Below, piece by piece: positions 11,540 to 21,785 of a stretch of 64,000 nt of DNA. This DNA is from Arion vulgaris. Taxonomy: Eukaryota; Mollusca; Gastropoda; Stylommatophora; Arionidae. The DNA lies in NCBI GenBank assembly GCA_020796225.1, contig CM036775.1:11273171-11337170 (forward strand), read 5' to 3'. The notes beneath the pieces were generated by a model that saw only the letters and a list, made by a program, of their open reading frames with translations, searched no databases and was not told where the DNA came from. The number at the start of each line of letters is the position of its first letter. Within the stretch, counting starts at the first letter, position 1. The translations under genes and the position numbers were made by a program.

Positions 11540-11822
11540 TCAAACACTGATCACAACGAGTGATTAAAATTAGTCGTAAAGAACGAACGCAAAGAAGAAG
11601 AAGAATCACTTTTTGTGATATGTTTGAACTTTGCCAAAAACGTGTATACGTTGCACATGGTCTGGTAGGCCCCTAAATGCATAGACTTCTACATGTTTAG
11701 GACATGTACATCCGATTTCAGCCAAACCTCCTTAGTTGCCTCTTACGACATGCGTGGCAGGTAATATTTGTTCTATTCTTTACACCCCAAATCTGGACCC
11801 CGATAACCAATCGGGCGTGATA
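11540..11822. mobile_element. Two SINE-A copies joined tail to tail
   Basis: A plus-strand SINE-A 3' end (about 11525-11604) runs through its (GAA)n tail straight into a nearly full minus-strand copy (about 11605-11822), forming an imperfect palindrome. Confidence 0.65.
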
Positions 11823-11954
11823 GAATTGTCAATAAATGAGGCACTGAAATTGAAATTTTTTAAATGTTATAGAATTTGAGCTACAAAGTCAAATTCCAAT
11901 ATTATATCTAGCCTTATGGGCTTCATAAAAGAAGATTGCGTTGTTATTATCATA

Positions 11955-12545
11955 TTTAGTCTTCTTCTTCTTCTTTGCGTTCGTTCTTACGACCAATTTT
12001 AATCACTCTTTGTGATACGTTTGATCTTGCCAAGAACGTGTATACGTTGCACATTGGTTTGGTAGGCCCTTGATCGACTTCTACCCACGTTGGCACATGC
12101 ATCGATTTCATCCAAATCTTGTTTTTGCGTGATAAAGTCTATTTTTCCAATTTCTAACAATGGCAGAAATATTTAGTCAAAAGATTAGCATGGTCAACAT
12201 TTTATCAAGAAAAAAAATGATTCTGCCATAAAGGCAGATTTTCTCCGACTTCAGAGGTACTCACGTTATCGTCCTGAGTAAGACCAGGGACTCGAACAAA
12301 TGCCGAACAGTAGGTTCGAACCCGAGCTATGAGGCGTCTCACAGCTAGCAGGCCGAGCTACTATCAACTACTCTAGGCAGTCCCCATGGTAGGCTCCTAA
12401 ACGCATAAGACTTCTACACGATTAGGACACATGCATCCGATTTCAGCCAAACCTCCTTAGCCGCCTCTTACGACATGCGTGGCAGGTAACAGTGGTTCTA
12501 TTCTTTACACCCCAAATTTGGGCCCTGGTAACCACTGGGCGATCA
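11955..12545 (-). mobile_element. SINE-A pieces flanking a SINE-E copy
   Basis: 11955-12125 is a decayed SINE-A 3' half and 12386-12540 is a SINE-A 5' half. Between them 12225-12385 is SINE-E in reverse, with B-box-like ggttcgaacccgag (12312-12325). Confidence 0.6.
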
Positions 12546-12604
12546 TATTTAGTCAAAAGAGGATCTAGCATGGTCAACATTTTATTAACAAAGAAAAGAA
12601 ATGG

Positions 12605-12862
12605 ATTATCTTCTTCTTCAAACGCTCCATATCGACCACTTGTAACCATTCTTTGTGATTTGTATGTGATCCGAGACTAAGAGCGATTGTACGTTGTACC
12701 AGTTATGCGTCTACAAGTAGGCTAGCAATCCGATTTCTGCAACGTTTTTTATTTACTAGGGTAGCTTCCTAGGCCCTACCTCATCATCCCTTACGACAAA
12801 CATTGTACGTCGCAGTGTTATTATTCTTCGTTCCATTTGAGGGCTTCGGCAATACACGGGCG
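12605..12862 (-). mobile_element. SINE-B copy
   Basis: Matches the SINE-B layout: cgctccatatcgaccacttg, agagcgattgtacg, ttatttactagggtagc, cgcagtgttattattc. Confidence 0.65.
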
Positions 12863-12885
12863 AAACAGATTGTCAATAGAAGAAG

Positions 12886-12972
12886 CAGTGGCGGCTCGTG
12901 GTTATTTTTCTTGGTGGGGCCCTGCAAAAATAGTGGTTTTGTGAGTATTTACTGTGTCTCTAGCGTCCCCTA
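12886..12972 (+). mobile_element. hAT-like MITE, truncated 5' end
   Basis: Begins with the family terminal repeat CAGTGGCGGCTCGTG and continues cttggtggggcc, then stops where LINE sequence starts; no 3' end is present. Confidence 0.6.
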
Positions 12973-13890
12973 CTGGAAGAATATGTTCCAACTACAAAGC
13001 AGAACTCCTAGCTCTTCTGATAGCAACACAGCACATGAATAAGCTACAAGCACCTGCAGGCAAGATGGTATTTCTTACAGACTCACTGTCAGCTATATAA
13101 GCCCTGGAGGCTAAATCCGCTGACAGCACAGTACAAAACCTAAAAGAGAACTTTCTCAGCTTCAGAAAAGGCAGAAATTGGCTTGCAGTGGATTCCATCT
13201 CACTGTGGCATTGCAGGCAATTAGAGTGTCGATGTCCACTTCTTTTTTGCGTTCGTTCTTTACAACCAATTTTAATCACTCTTTGTGATATGTTTGATCT
13301 TTGCCAAGGACGTGTATACGTTGCATATTGGTTTGGTAGGCCCCTAAATGCATAGACTTCTACACGTTTAGGACACATGCATCCGATTTCAGTCAAACCT
13401 CCTTAGTCACCTCTTACGACATGCGTGGCAGGTAACAGTGGTTCTATTCTTTACACCTCAAATTTGGGCCCCGGTAACCACTCAGGGGAGTTCCGATGTC
13501 TTAGCTAAGGAGGGCAGTGCCAAGGAGCAAATTACAGAAGAAAATCTGCAGTAGACTGGAAGACAAACACTGGATATGATTATGGAAAGACTCCCTCAAA
13601 GACCTAAGCAGAACAGATCAGGTCATTATATTTCGACTACGCACCGGACACTGCAGACTCAACAAACACTTATATAGACTAGGAATAAGTCAAACAGCTC
13701 TATGCCAGTGTCAGCAGGCGGAACAGACACCGGAGCATATCCTGCAAGACTGTCCTCTCCTGGGTGAGCTGAGAAGCAACATGTGGCCACACCCAGTCTA
13801 CCTGAAAACTAAACTGTGGGGAAACCTGACAGACCTGAAGCTGACTACCCAGTTTGTGGTCCTCAGTAAATTAAGCACATGACCAGAGAT
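12973..13890 (+). mobile_element. LINE RNase H/tail fragment interrupted by SINE-A
   Basis: 12973-13230 and 13495-13890 are the two halves of one element, matching the uninterrupted copy at 41396-42060. SINE-A (minus, about 13240-13490) sits between, with a short cgatgtc duplication on both sides. The tail encodes LNKHLYRLGISQTALCQC and QTPEHILQDCPL. Confidence 0.7.
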
Positions 13891-14559
13891 CGCTGTAGAA
13901 GTATTTACTATTATTTGTCTATTGAGTGAAGTTATTACCCCTTCCAGGAAAAGAACAAATGCTTCTGTTCTGCAACAGCTTGATACTAAAAAGAGTTGGT
14001 TATTAAATAATATAAAACCAAGGACAATTAAATATTTCTGACACATCAAACGACAGGAACGTCTAGAGAAGATTAAAAAAATAAATCTCTGGAACGCAAA
14101 TTGAACATGCTTCACAAAAAAAAAATCAATACGAGTTTGTCAACGAGTCTAAAGCGTCAAATATATATTTGATGTTTTTGTAACATATAATCTCTTCAGT
14201 AAATGACATGCTGTAAACGCCACGTTTTTCATTGTATATGTAGTGAAGGAACTGAAATTCTTCACTTCTGTTGTATTGTTTGCTTGATAAAGGCAATTTG
14301 GTCGAAGTGTATTCTTGTGTATTGTCTTGTACATATTGTGTATTGTCATTGTTTTTGTAAATCTCTAGTACTTTGAAACTTTGTTATTGTTAAAAATATT
14401 TTTACGTGTTTCGCTCAACTCAACTCAGTTGACAATCACTTGTCACAACTAACTTAACTGTACAAAAGAAAATTGTTGTAGACAATGTGTTTAATGCAAG
14501 GGACAATTCCATAAAACTAATCTTATTCTGTGATCGTTTATTATTTAATATTCAGTATA

Positions 14560-15545
14560 TATATATATGGAACTGCAGTAAAACTATTTGATTGGCAAAA
14601 CACGTAATTACAAAGTACTGTAGTTTTACAAATTACAAAAACAATGGCAAAATACAGCAACGTTTCGACCAACAAGGCCTTTATCAAGCAAACGAACAAA
14701 CAGGAGTGACAAATTAAAATGAAACACAAATGGACGACCAAATACAAACGTATCTAAGGAAAATCTTTAATAAAAACGAATAACGAAATAAATGTAACAC
14801 AAAAACACACATAAAAACTAGAAATAGAAAGGAAAAGAAACAATGAAACATCTAGTAAATATATAACTGGAATACATGCAACATATACCCATATAGATTA
14901 CAAAGCATGGGAAGAGAAAGTACTAAGAAGCATAAGAATGGAATATAACATGAATACATGCAACATATACCCATATAGATTACAAAGCATGGGAAGAGAA
15001 AGTACTAAGAAGCATAAGAATGTAATACGTTGAGCCCGCGTGGTCGCAAGGTACCATACAAAGAAATCAACCGATTCTCCAGAGCAAATCGACTGCGATC
15101 ATCCGAGGAACATGATCGGATGGCTGTGACCTGGACATCGTGAGCACCTAAATGGCCAGTATAATTGAAATGGGTGGCTACAGGGGTCACAGAGCATTGG
15201 CGTATGTCGCGTAAGTGTTGGGCGAATCGGTCACTGAGCCTCTTGCCTGTCTCGCCGATATAAGCCTTGTTACACCGCTTACAGATAATGGCATAGATAC
15301 GATTACGGGACTCGCATGTGAACCCATCGTCAATAAGAAACGTGCCTAAAGGAAAAGATACAGTACGCGTCTGTATCACATAAGCACACGTGTTGCAACG
15401 CCGACAGGCCACCTGGACAGTGCCAAAATGAGTCTGGATATTGGACTTAAGGCGACTGTGTACCAACATATCCTTAAGACTTCTGTCCCGTCTGTAAGAC
15501 ACTAAAGGATAGTGGGGGAAGACAGAACGGGTCTCAGGATCTCTA
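14560..15545 (-). mobile_element. Penelope-like element: GIY-YIG endonuclease and terminal repeat
   Basis: Frame 15502-15005 (minus) reads SYRRDRSLKDMLV, paired Cys motifs CRRCNTC and CKRCNKAYIGETGKRL, then RFAQHLRDIR and ENRLISLYGTLRPRGLN. This is the GIY-YIG nuclease that ends Penelope-like retroelements. Downstream on the same strand (14710-14570) is a motif block with gtttcgaccaacaaggcc, found also at 50640-50740, 51125-51250 and 61740-61850, a likely terminal repeat. The RT part is missing. Confidence 0.75.
14871..15023. repeat. Direct duplication, 82-bp period
   Basis: aatacatgcaacatataccc to gcataagaatg occurs at 14871 and again at 14953, nearly identical, within the Penelope fragment's 3' flank. 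Confidence 0.8.
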
Positions 15546-15869
15546 CGTATATTTTATTATTTAATACCATTACTTTCTATAATTTTATACTATTTTTATA
15601 TAAAATTGGGGATTCAATCGATAATTAAACGGACTATTTGAGCCAGAGTCCTCGTTTATCTGGGAAGTAGTTTGGCTACGTAAGAATGAATATATCTTCC
15701 AGCTGAATGAAAATGACATTGTTTTGGCAATTATAATTTCAATAGCGATCAAAGGTCATAGGTCGCAATGTTACATCTTATGTAGGAACTTGTAAACTAG
15801 CCCCAGAAATAGTGTACGACACAATGCTTGAAGTATTAGAGGCTAAATGGGGAGCTTCAGTACATATAA

Positions 15870-16282
15870 TGTTTTTAATGATATATTATATAAATAACAG
15901 GATTGTTATATTATTCTGATATAATATTTATATTTTAGTGTTATATATTCAACTTTCAAAGCTAATCAGTGTCCAGTTAAAAGTAATAATTACGAAAAAA
16001 TAATTTCTAAAATAATAAGTACACGTTAATTCTTTTGGTTTGGTAGAACCGGTTCTTACTGGCCCTAATGACCAGAGGCGTATACTAATTAGGGGTAAAG
16101 ATTATGAATTTCAAATTTCAGACTGTGTATGATATTTTAGCGTTATATATCATCTTTCAAAGCTAATCAGTATCTCGTTGAAAGTAATAATTATGAACAA
16201 ATAATGTCTAAAATAATTAGTACAGGTTACTCAATATTTTTTGTGGAGCCTAGCCCCACTGGCCCTTAATGACGAGCCGCCC
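15870..16282 (+). mobile_element. MITE-like repeat with internal duplication
   Basis: Two related halves (about 15900-16075 and 16090-16280) share ctttcaaagctaatcagt and aagtaataatta blocks. Each ends with a hAT-MITE-like terminus (ctggccctaatgacc and ctggcccttaatgacgagcc). Confidence 0.5.
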
Positions 16283-16289
16283 CCGGTTA

Positions 16290-16862
16290 TATTCATAGTT
16301 TCTTTAATATCATGTAGCCACCTTCTTCTTGGTCTGCCTCTGCGTCCTGGGACACTGCCTTCTAATATTGTTCTCTCCAGGCCATTGTGACGCTTGATGG
16401 ACCAAAGTATCTAACTTTTCTGTAAAGTATATTGTTTGTCAGCCAATTCTCTTTAACATTTAGTTCTTTCAGCGCCCGAGTGGTTACCGGCCCAAATTTG
16501 GGGTGTAAAGAATAGAACCACTGTTATCTGCCACGCATGTCGTAAGAGGCGGCTAAGGAGGTTTGGCTGAAATCGGATGCACATGTCCTAAACATGTAGA
16601 AGTCTATGCGTTTAGGGCCTACCAAACCAATGTGCAAGGTATACATGTTCTTGGCAAAGATCAAACATATCACAAAGAGTGATTAAAATTGGTCGTAAAG
16701 AGCAAACGCAAAGAAGAAGAAGAAGTTCTTTCAGAACATCAGTGTTCTTTCTTTTTTCTGCCCATGGTATTCGTAGGATCTGTCTGTAGCATTTAGTTTC
16801 GAAGGACTGGATTTTCGTTCTTGTTGTTTGTTATAGTATTACTATTACTATTGCTACTATTA
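16290..16862 (-). mobile_element. LINE 3' coding fragment split by a SINE
   Basis: Reverse translation gives a Gly/Arg-rich tail of the kind EGSVPGRRGRPRRRW; the remainder resumes after the SINE at 16735. Confidence 0.55.
16473..16723 (+). mobile_element. SINE-A copy with 11-bp target-site duplication, inside a LINE
   Basis: AGTTCTTTCAG occurs at 16462-16472 and again at 16724-16734. The insert is a full SINE-A with its (GAA)n tail. The host LINE is co-linear across the site. Confidence 0.85.
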
Positions 16863-17389
16863 CTACTACTAAACAATAACTACTACAACTAGTGTGCAAG
16901 AGGTAGGAGAGCCAATTCCTATCCTCACGCGTGGAACGTCGAGGGTGGACTTAAACCCACATCCCTCTTGTGGCCGAGTCAATAAGTGAACACGTATGCA
17001 TTACGATAATTTGTCCCACAGTCTAGGGCCTACATATCCGATATATCTTAAGAGGCCATTGAAAGACTAGGATGTCCGGTATATCTGTCATATCTTCAAA
17101 GGTCACTGATTACGTGTTGTTGACACGCCTGGTTCCAAGATGTTTATCTCTTAAGATATATGAGAATCTGTCATGCAAACAATGAAAACAGTGAACATAT
17201 ATATGTGAAACAATTCAACAGACTCTGGTCTCTGTAGGAAAGATTAGACCAGATCAAGTACCATCTTCACAACCAAGATTACCTGCAATACATCTTGAAG
17301 ACTTATATTTTTAATTATTGTTGCACACAATGTCAAACTGTTGCATAAGTAAATTAAAAGGTAAAGGAACCATTTTTCATGCCTCGAGG

Positions 17390-17557
17390 CAGTGGCGGCT
17401 CGTGATCATTTTTGTTGATGGAGGCCAGACATTTTTTTTTCCGGATAAATCATGGTTTTTGGTAGCTATATTTTAATTTATAAAATAATAAATACACGTT
17501 ATACATTATTTTCGGCGGGACCCGGCCGCACTGGTCCTTAATGACGAGCCGCCACTG
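17390..17557 (+). mobile_element. hAT-like MITE with 8-bp TSD
   Basis: Terminal repeats CAGTGGCGGCTCGT and ACGAGCCGCCACTG; duplicated CCTCGAGG at 17382-17389 and 17558-17565. Length 168 bp. Confidence 0.9.
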
Positions 17558-17649
17558 CCTCGAGGTATATTAGATAATACGGTCGGGAACGCAAGAGAGA
17601 GAGAGATAATACGGTGTTAGGCCCGTTTCTTTTACCATCGACACACGAT

Positions 17650-18095
17650 GGGTGATGTGGTATTCTTCGAACGCTCCATATCGACCATTTGTTAACCACT
17701 CTGTGTGATTTGTTTGTGATTTGAGCCTAAGAGCGATTGAACGTTGTGCCAGTTATGCGCCCACAAGTAGGCTAGCACATCCGATTTCCGCGATGCTTTT
17801 TATTTACTAGGGTAGTTTCCTGTGTCCTACATCATTCGTCTTCTTCTTCTTCTTTGCGTTCGTTCTTTGCAACCAATTTTAATCACTCTTTGTGATATGT
17901 TTGATCTTTGTCAAGAACGTGTATACGTTGCACATTGGTTTGGTAGGCCCCTAAATGCATAGATTTCTACAAGTTTAGGACATGTGCATCCGATTTCAGC
18001 CAAACCTCCTTAGTCGCCTCTTACGACATGCGTGGCAGGTAACAGTGGTTCTATTCTTTGCACCCCAAATTTGGGCCCCGGTAACCACTCAGGCG
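17650..18095 (-). mobile_element. SINE-B partial followed by SINE-A
   Basis: 17668-17830 is SINE-B 3' half (reverse), cut where a full reverse SINE-A (about 17838-18095) begins with its (GAA)n tail. Confidence 0.65.
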
Positions 18096-18104
18096 AATTT
18101 TAAA

Positions 18105-18372
18105 ATAAAGTTGAAATAAAGTCGAAATAAAGTCGAAAGGATTAACTTCATTGCGCAGGGTTTCATTCTCTGTGACTCGGTCTCTCTCCGCAGAAATGAC
18201 ACGCCATATGCCGAAAGTATTGCATAAAGCACGGACTCCGTTGCTCTGGCAACAATCCCAGTGATCTCTGGAAAAAAATGCACTAATGAATAGAACGGCG
18301 CGGTCTGGATTCGGACCCACGACGTTCGGAACATAACGCAAAGGCGTAACCACTTACCCACAGAAACCCCCT
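18105..18372 (-). mobile_element. SINE-F copy (tRNA-like head)
   Basis: In reverse: head gtgggtaagtggttacgcc and B-box-like gtgggtccgaatcc (about 18307-18320), body cactgagatt/gccagagcaacggag, matching the better preserved copy at 45635-45890. Confidence 0.6.
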
Positions 18373-18394
18373 AAAGTAAAGTGATATGAACCAA

Positions 18395-18870
18395 TGAAGA
18401 TATCATATACATACGCTGCGACATCTACTGAGAATCAGATGGGCAGGACATGTGGCTCGAATGCCAGATTGCAGAATACCCAAACGACTCTTTATGGTGA
18501 GCTGCAAAGTGGTAAACGCTCACAGGGGGCCAGAAAAAGCGATTCAAAGATACACTCAAGAACTCGATGAAATCTTTGGCATAGATGTCAACAACTGGGA
18601 GAATGCTGCTTAAGACAGATCAGCCTGGAGCACACTTCTTCGACACGGTTCCTCGGCCTGCGAGGTAGATAGAACAGCACGGATGGAGCAAAGACGTCAA
18701 AACAGAAAGGGCAGTAAAACTTCCCACAAGTGCAAGTATACCTTGCCCACACTGTACACGAACATTTCAATCCCGTATCGGGCTCATCTACGCACACACA
18801 GACAAACATAGCGCAACTACATTCCCTTGGATGAAAATTGTGTGGTCATCATCACCCGTGATAGACGAGC
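18395..18870 (+). mobile_element. LINE 3' end with C2H2-like tail
   Basis: LRWAGHVARMPDCRIPKRL, a QGARKSDSKIHSRTR-type stretch, then CPHCTRTFQSRIGLIYAH, the terminal zinc finger of the LINE type also seen at 58868-59345 and 63275-63640, in a different subfamily. Confidence 0.7.
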
Positions 18871-18987
18871 ATCATCATTCACTGAGAAATACTGAACACA
18901 TATATGTTTGCCTAGAGTAGTGGCTCTCAAACTTTCTGAATTCGTGACACACTCAAAGTTCTAATATATCGTAGATGCACTATATAG

Positions 18988-19265
18988 TCCTGAGAGCCGC
19001 TGTAGCGTAGTTGTTAGTGAACTCGCTTCGCAAGGCTGGTGGTCTGGGTTTAGCTCCCGCAATGTGCGTGGAATTTTTCCCGACGGCTCTCAGGTCGACC
19101 CAGCCTCAACTGGGTACCAGACATGCTCTGGGAAAGTAAAGGCGGCCGGCGTGATGTTGACCACATCACCCATCGTGTGTCGATGGTCAATGAAAAAACA
19201 GGCCTAACACTGTATTGACCTATATACCACGAGGTATGAAAGGGTTCCTTTACTTTACTATATAG
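18988..19265 (+). mobile_element. SINE-H copy (tRNA-like head)
   Basis: Head gctgtagcgtagttgttagt with B-box-like tctgggtttagctccc; body with caactgggtaccagacatgc, ggcggccggcgtgatg and tgaaagggttcctttac. Copies at 37455-37660 (partial) and 46650-46920 (minus). Confidence 0.7.
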
Positions 19266-19394
19266 TCCTACAAAGAAAATCGTAGACGCACTATACACAA
19301 CAACCTAACAACAAAAAACACATGATAAAAGGTAGATCCCCAAGTTCTGACAATATAACAACAGAAGGAATAAAAGCAACAGGTGAAATGGGTA

Positions 19395-19602
19395 TTTTTT
19401 TTCCGATCCAGAAGCACTTGAGCTTTTCAGCTCTTCGGCTCGGTGCCATGGACATCGTAACCCTTCGGTTCGGTGCCACGAACACCGTAAATCTGGGAAT
19501 CTGTGGCTTTTTCTGCCATCCCGCGGAATTGAACCCGCACACACAGAGGGATAGTCACCCGTAGTCCAACGCGCTACGAACACACTGGGCAGACGGGCGT
19601 GA
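19395..19602 (-). mobile_element. SINE-G copy (tRNA-like head)
   Basis: Reverse of the SINE-G consensus: gcccagtgtgttcgtagcgc head, ggttcaattccgcgggatgg B-box region, body gtggcaccgaaccgaaggg, and an A-rich end (ggatcggaaaaaaaa). Confidence 0.75.
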
Positions 19603-19619
19603 AATGGGTATAGATGTGT

Positions 19620-19842
19620 CGCCCGAGTGGTTACTGGGGCCCAAATTTGGGGTGTAAAGAATAGAACCACTGTTACCTGCTGTTGGATGAAATCGGATGC
19701 ATGTGTCCTAAACGTGTAGAAGTCTATGCTTTTAGGGCCTACCAAACCAATGTGCAATGTATACACGTTCTTGGCAAAGATCAAACATATCACAAAGAAT
19801 TATTAAAATTGGTTGTAAAGAACGAACGCAAAGAAGAAGAAT
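19620..19842 (+). mobile_element. SINE-A copy with 12-bp target-site duplication
   Basis: GTATAGATGTGT flanks both sides (19608-19619, 19843-19854). An internal deletion of about 30 bp after ttacctgc distinguishes it. Confidence 0.8.
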
Positions 19843-19926
19843 GTATAGATGTGTTAACAAAGCGATTTAATGATACCCACAACACTGGATACATATCCAT
19901 GGATTTACTTCAATCCATGTGCATAG

Positions 19927-20093
19927 CAGTGGCGTCCCGTGGTCATTTTTCTTGGTGGGGCCAGATACACATTTTCGGAAAAATCATGGTTTTTGGAGTA
20001 TTTACTATTATTTTTCTATTCCGGGAAGTTATTCTCCCTTTCGATTATTGGTGGGGCCGGGCCCCACTGACCCTAAATGACGAGCCGCCCCTG
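19927..20093 (+). mobile_element. hAT-like MITE with 8-bp TSD (7/8)
   Basis: CAGTGGCGTCCCGT at the left end and ACGAGCCGCCCCTG at the right; flanks GTGCATAG (19919-19926) and ATGCATAG (20094-20101). Confidence 0.82.
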
Positions 20094-20104
20094 ATGCATA
20101 GCAT

Positions 20105-20275
20105 AGTAGACCCTGAAACGAACTTTGCTGAGAGAGGCAGGAAATATCGGTCTCAGTTCAATGGAGGAGATTGAGCGAGTTGCCCAGGATAGAGCGATGT
20201 GGAGAAATTACTTGCAGGCCATATGTAACATATAACGGTACGAGAGGAATTATTATTATTATTATTATTATTATA
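20105..20275 (+). mobile_element. LINE 3' end with (TTA)n tail
   Basis: Translates as ETNFAERGRKYRSQF and EEIERVAQDRAMWRNYLQAI in two frames, ending in (ATT)n. Nearly the same sequence, less damaged, is at 54417-54632. Confidence 0.7.
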
Positions 20276-20387
20276 TATGCATAGCACTGTCAGAGAAAGT
20301 AGCAACGATCTATCAGGAGATACAATTAGTAGTAAGACGGGGATACGTACTTTCACCAGACATGCTCAACCTATACAGTGAAAATCG

Positions 20388-20585
20388 CCCGTCTGCCCAG
20401 CGTGTTCGTAGCTACGGGTGACTATCCCTCTGTGTATGCGGGTTCAATTCCGGGGGATGGCAGAAAAAGCCACATATTCCCCAGATTTACGTAGTTCGTG
20501 GCACCGAACCGAAGGGTTACGATGTCCAAGGCACCGAGACGAAGAGCTGAAAAAGCTCAAGTGCTTCTGGATCGGAAAAAAAATA
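20388..20585 (+). mobile_element. SINE-G copy
   Basis: cgcccgtctgcccagcgtgt head, gcgggttcaattccggggg B-box region, body to ggatcggaaaaaaaa. Confidence 0.75.
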
Positions 20586-21230
20586 CAGTGAAGAGATCAT
20601 GCGACATATAGAAGAAAAGGCAGGAATAACAGTTGGCGGACAAAACATAAACAATCTAAGATACTCTGATGACACAATTCTCATAGCTACAAATGAACAA
20701 GATCTACAAGACTTGATAGACATATTAGTGAGGGAAAGTGACAAGAAGTGATCGTGCATGAATTTAAAGAAAACAAAGGTAATGGTTATTTCAAAGAAAC
20801 AGGAAACACCGTAATGCAATATCAAATTAAATAACACAACACTTAGAAGTATAATAGATCAAGCGAAAGCAGCTTTTATAAAAAAATTAAAACCAACCAA
20901 CGACACTGCTCACAAATGAGGAACTTATGGAGAGAACAAGACAGATTCCAGTGAACGAACAGGTTAAAAAAACGCTGGCGCTGGATAGGACACACTTTGC
21001 GAAAACCGGAGGGAATATAACAAGAAGGGTCCTTGCCTGGAACCCGCAGGGACAGCGAAAGAAGGGAGGCCGAGAAATACATGGAGACGAGATTTGGAGG
21101 CGGAGATCAACAATATAAAGAAGAGCTGGAGGGAGCTGCAGGAGATAGCTAGAGATAGGAAGACTTGGTATGAGTTGGTTGAGGGCCTATGCCCCAACCC
21201 GGGGTAAAAGGCAAAGAGAGAGAGAGATAT
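20586..21230 (+). mobile_element. LINE RT fragment plus C-terminal tail
   Basis: GGQNINNLRYSDDTILIATN (catalytic SDD variant of YADD) and LKKTKVMVISKK at 20635-20800, then the tail EGRPRNTWRRDLEAEINNI and DRKTWYELVEGLCP at 21060-21200. The middle is deleted and there are several stops. Confidence 0.7.
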
Positions 21231-21289
21231 TAAACCAATGAGAATCTAATGAGAATGTAACCACATTTACTACCATCACGTGCCTACAA

Positions 21290-21460
21290 TAATCGACACT
21301 CAGGGCGCAGAGCACGAGGCAGGCCAAGAACACGATGGATATATAATATCTCAGAGTCCCTGCGAAAGCATGGACTGACAACGTCAAGCGCAGCACACCT
21401 GGCACAAGATAGAAAACTAACTCTCCCACGCCGCTTCACGGCAAATGTGGTTAAGATAAG
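21290..21460 (+). mobile_element. LINE C-terminal tail fragment
   Basis: RRGRPRTRWIYNISESLRKH, SSAAHLAQDRKL and PRRFTANVV in one frame; same type as 37320-37440 (tail with KHGYNTTRATHL). Confidence 0.6.
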
Positions 21461-21474
21461 ATAAGAAGATAAGA

Positions 21475-21785
21475 TTAAACCAATATTTATGTACGGCAGA
21501 GATTCATGGATAACAAATAAACAATCAATAAGATCGCTAGAAGCCACAGTGATGTGGTTTTATAGAAGAATGTAGAAAAATCTCACGAACAGCGAAAAAA
21601 ACACAAATGAATAGGTTTTAAAAGAGGCCTGCACATAAAGAAACCTGATCAAAAGAATATGAATTAGGCAATCAATTTTCTTCGGACACATTATGCGAAG
21701 AGTAGGTTTGAAACATTTGGGGACAACGGGTAAAAACAGGGAAGAAGAGATCGTGGAAGGCAGAGGGAGAAGATGTTGGATGGTC
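21475..21785 (+). mobile_element. LINE 3' coding region upstream of the 58-bp array
   Basis: Damaged RT-tail sequence (FYRRM-KNLTNSEKN, then IRQSIFFGHIMRRVGLKHL and GKNREEEIVEGRGR) that matches the reverse of 42690-43120. It runs directly into the minisatellite. Confidence 0.65.

Noticed and set aside
14560..15545. Hammerhead ribozyme in the Penelope terminal repeat
   Set aside because: No CTGATGA core with a matching GAAA arm was seen near this block or its copies, although such ribozymes are known in these elements.
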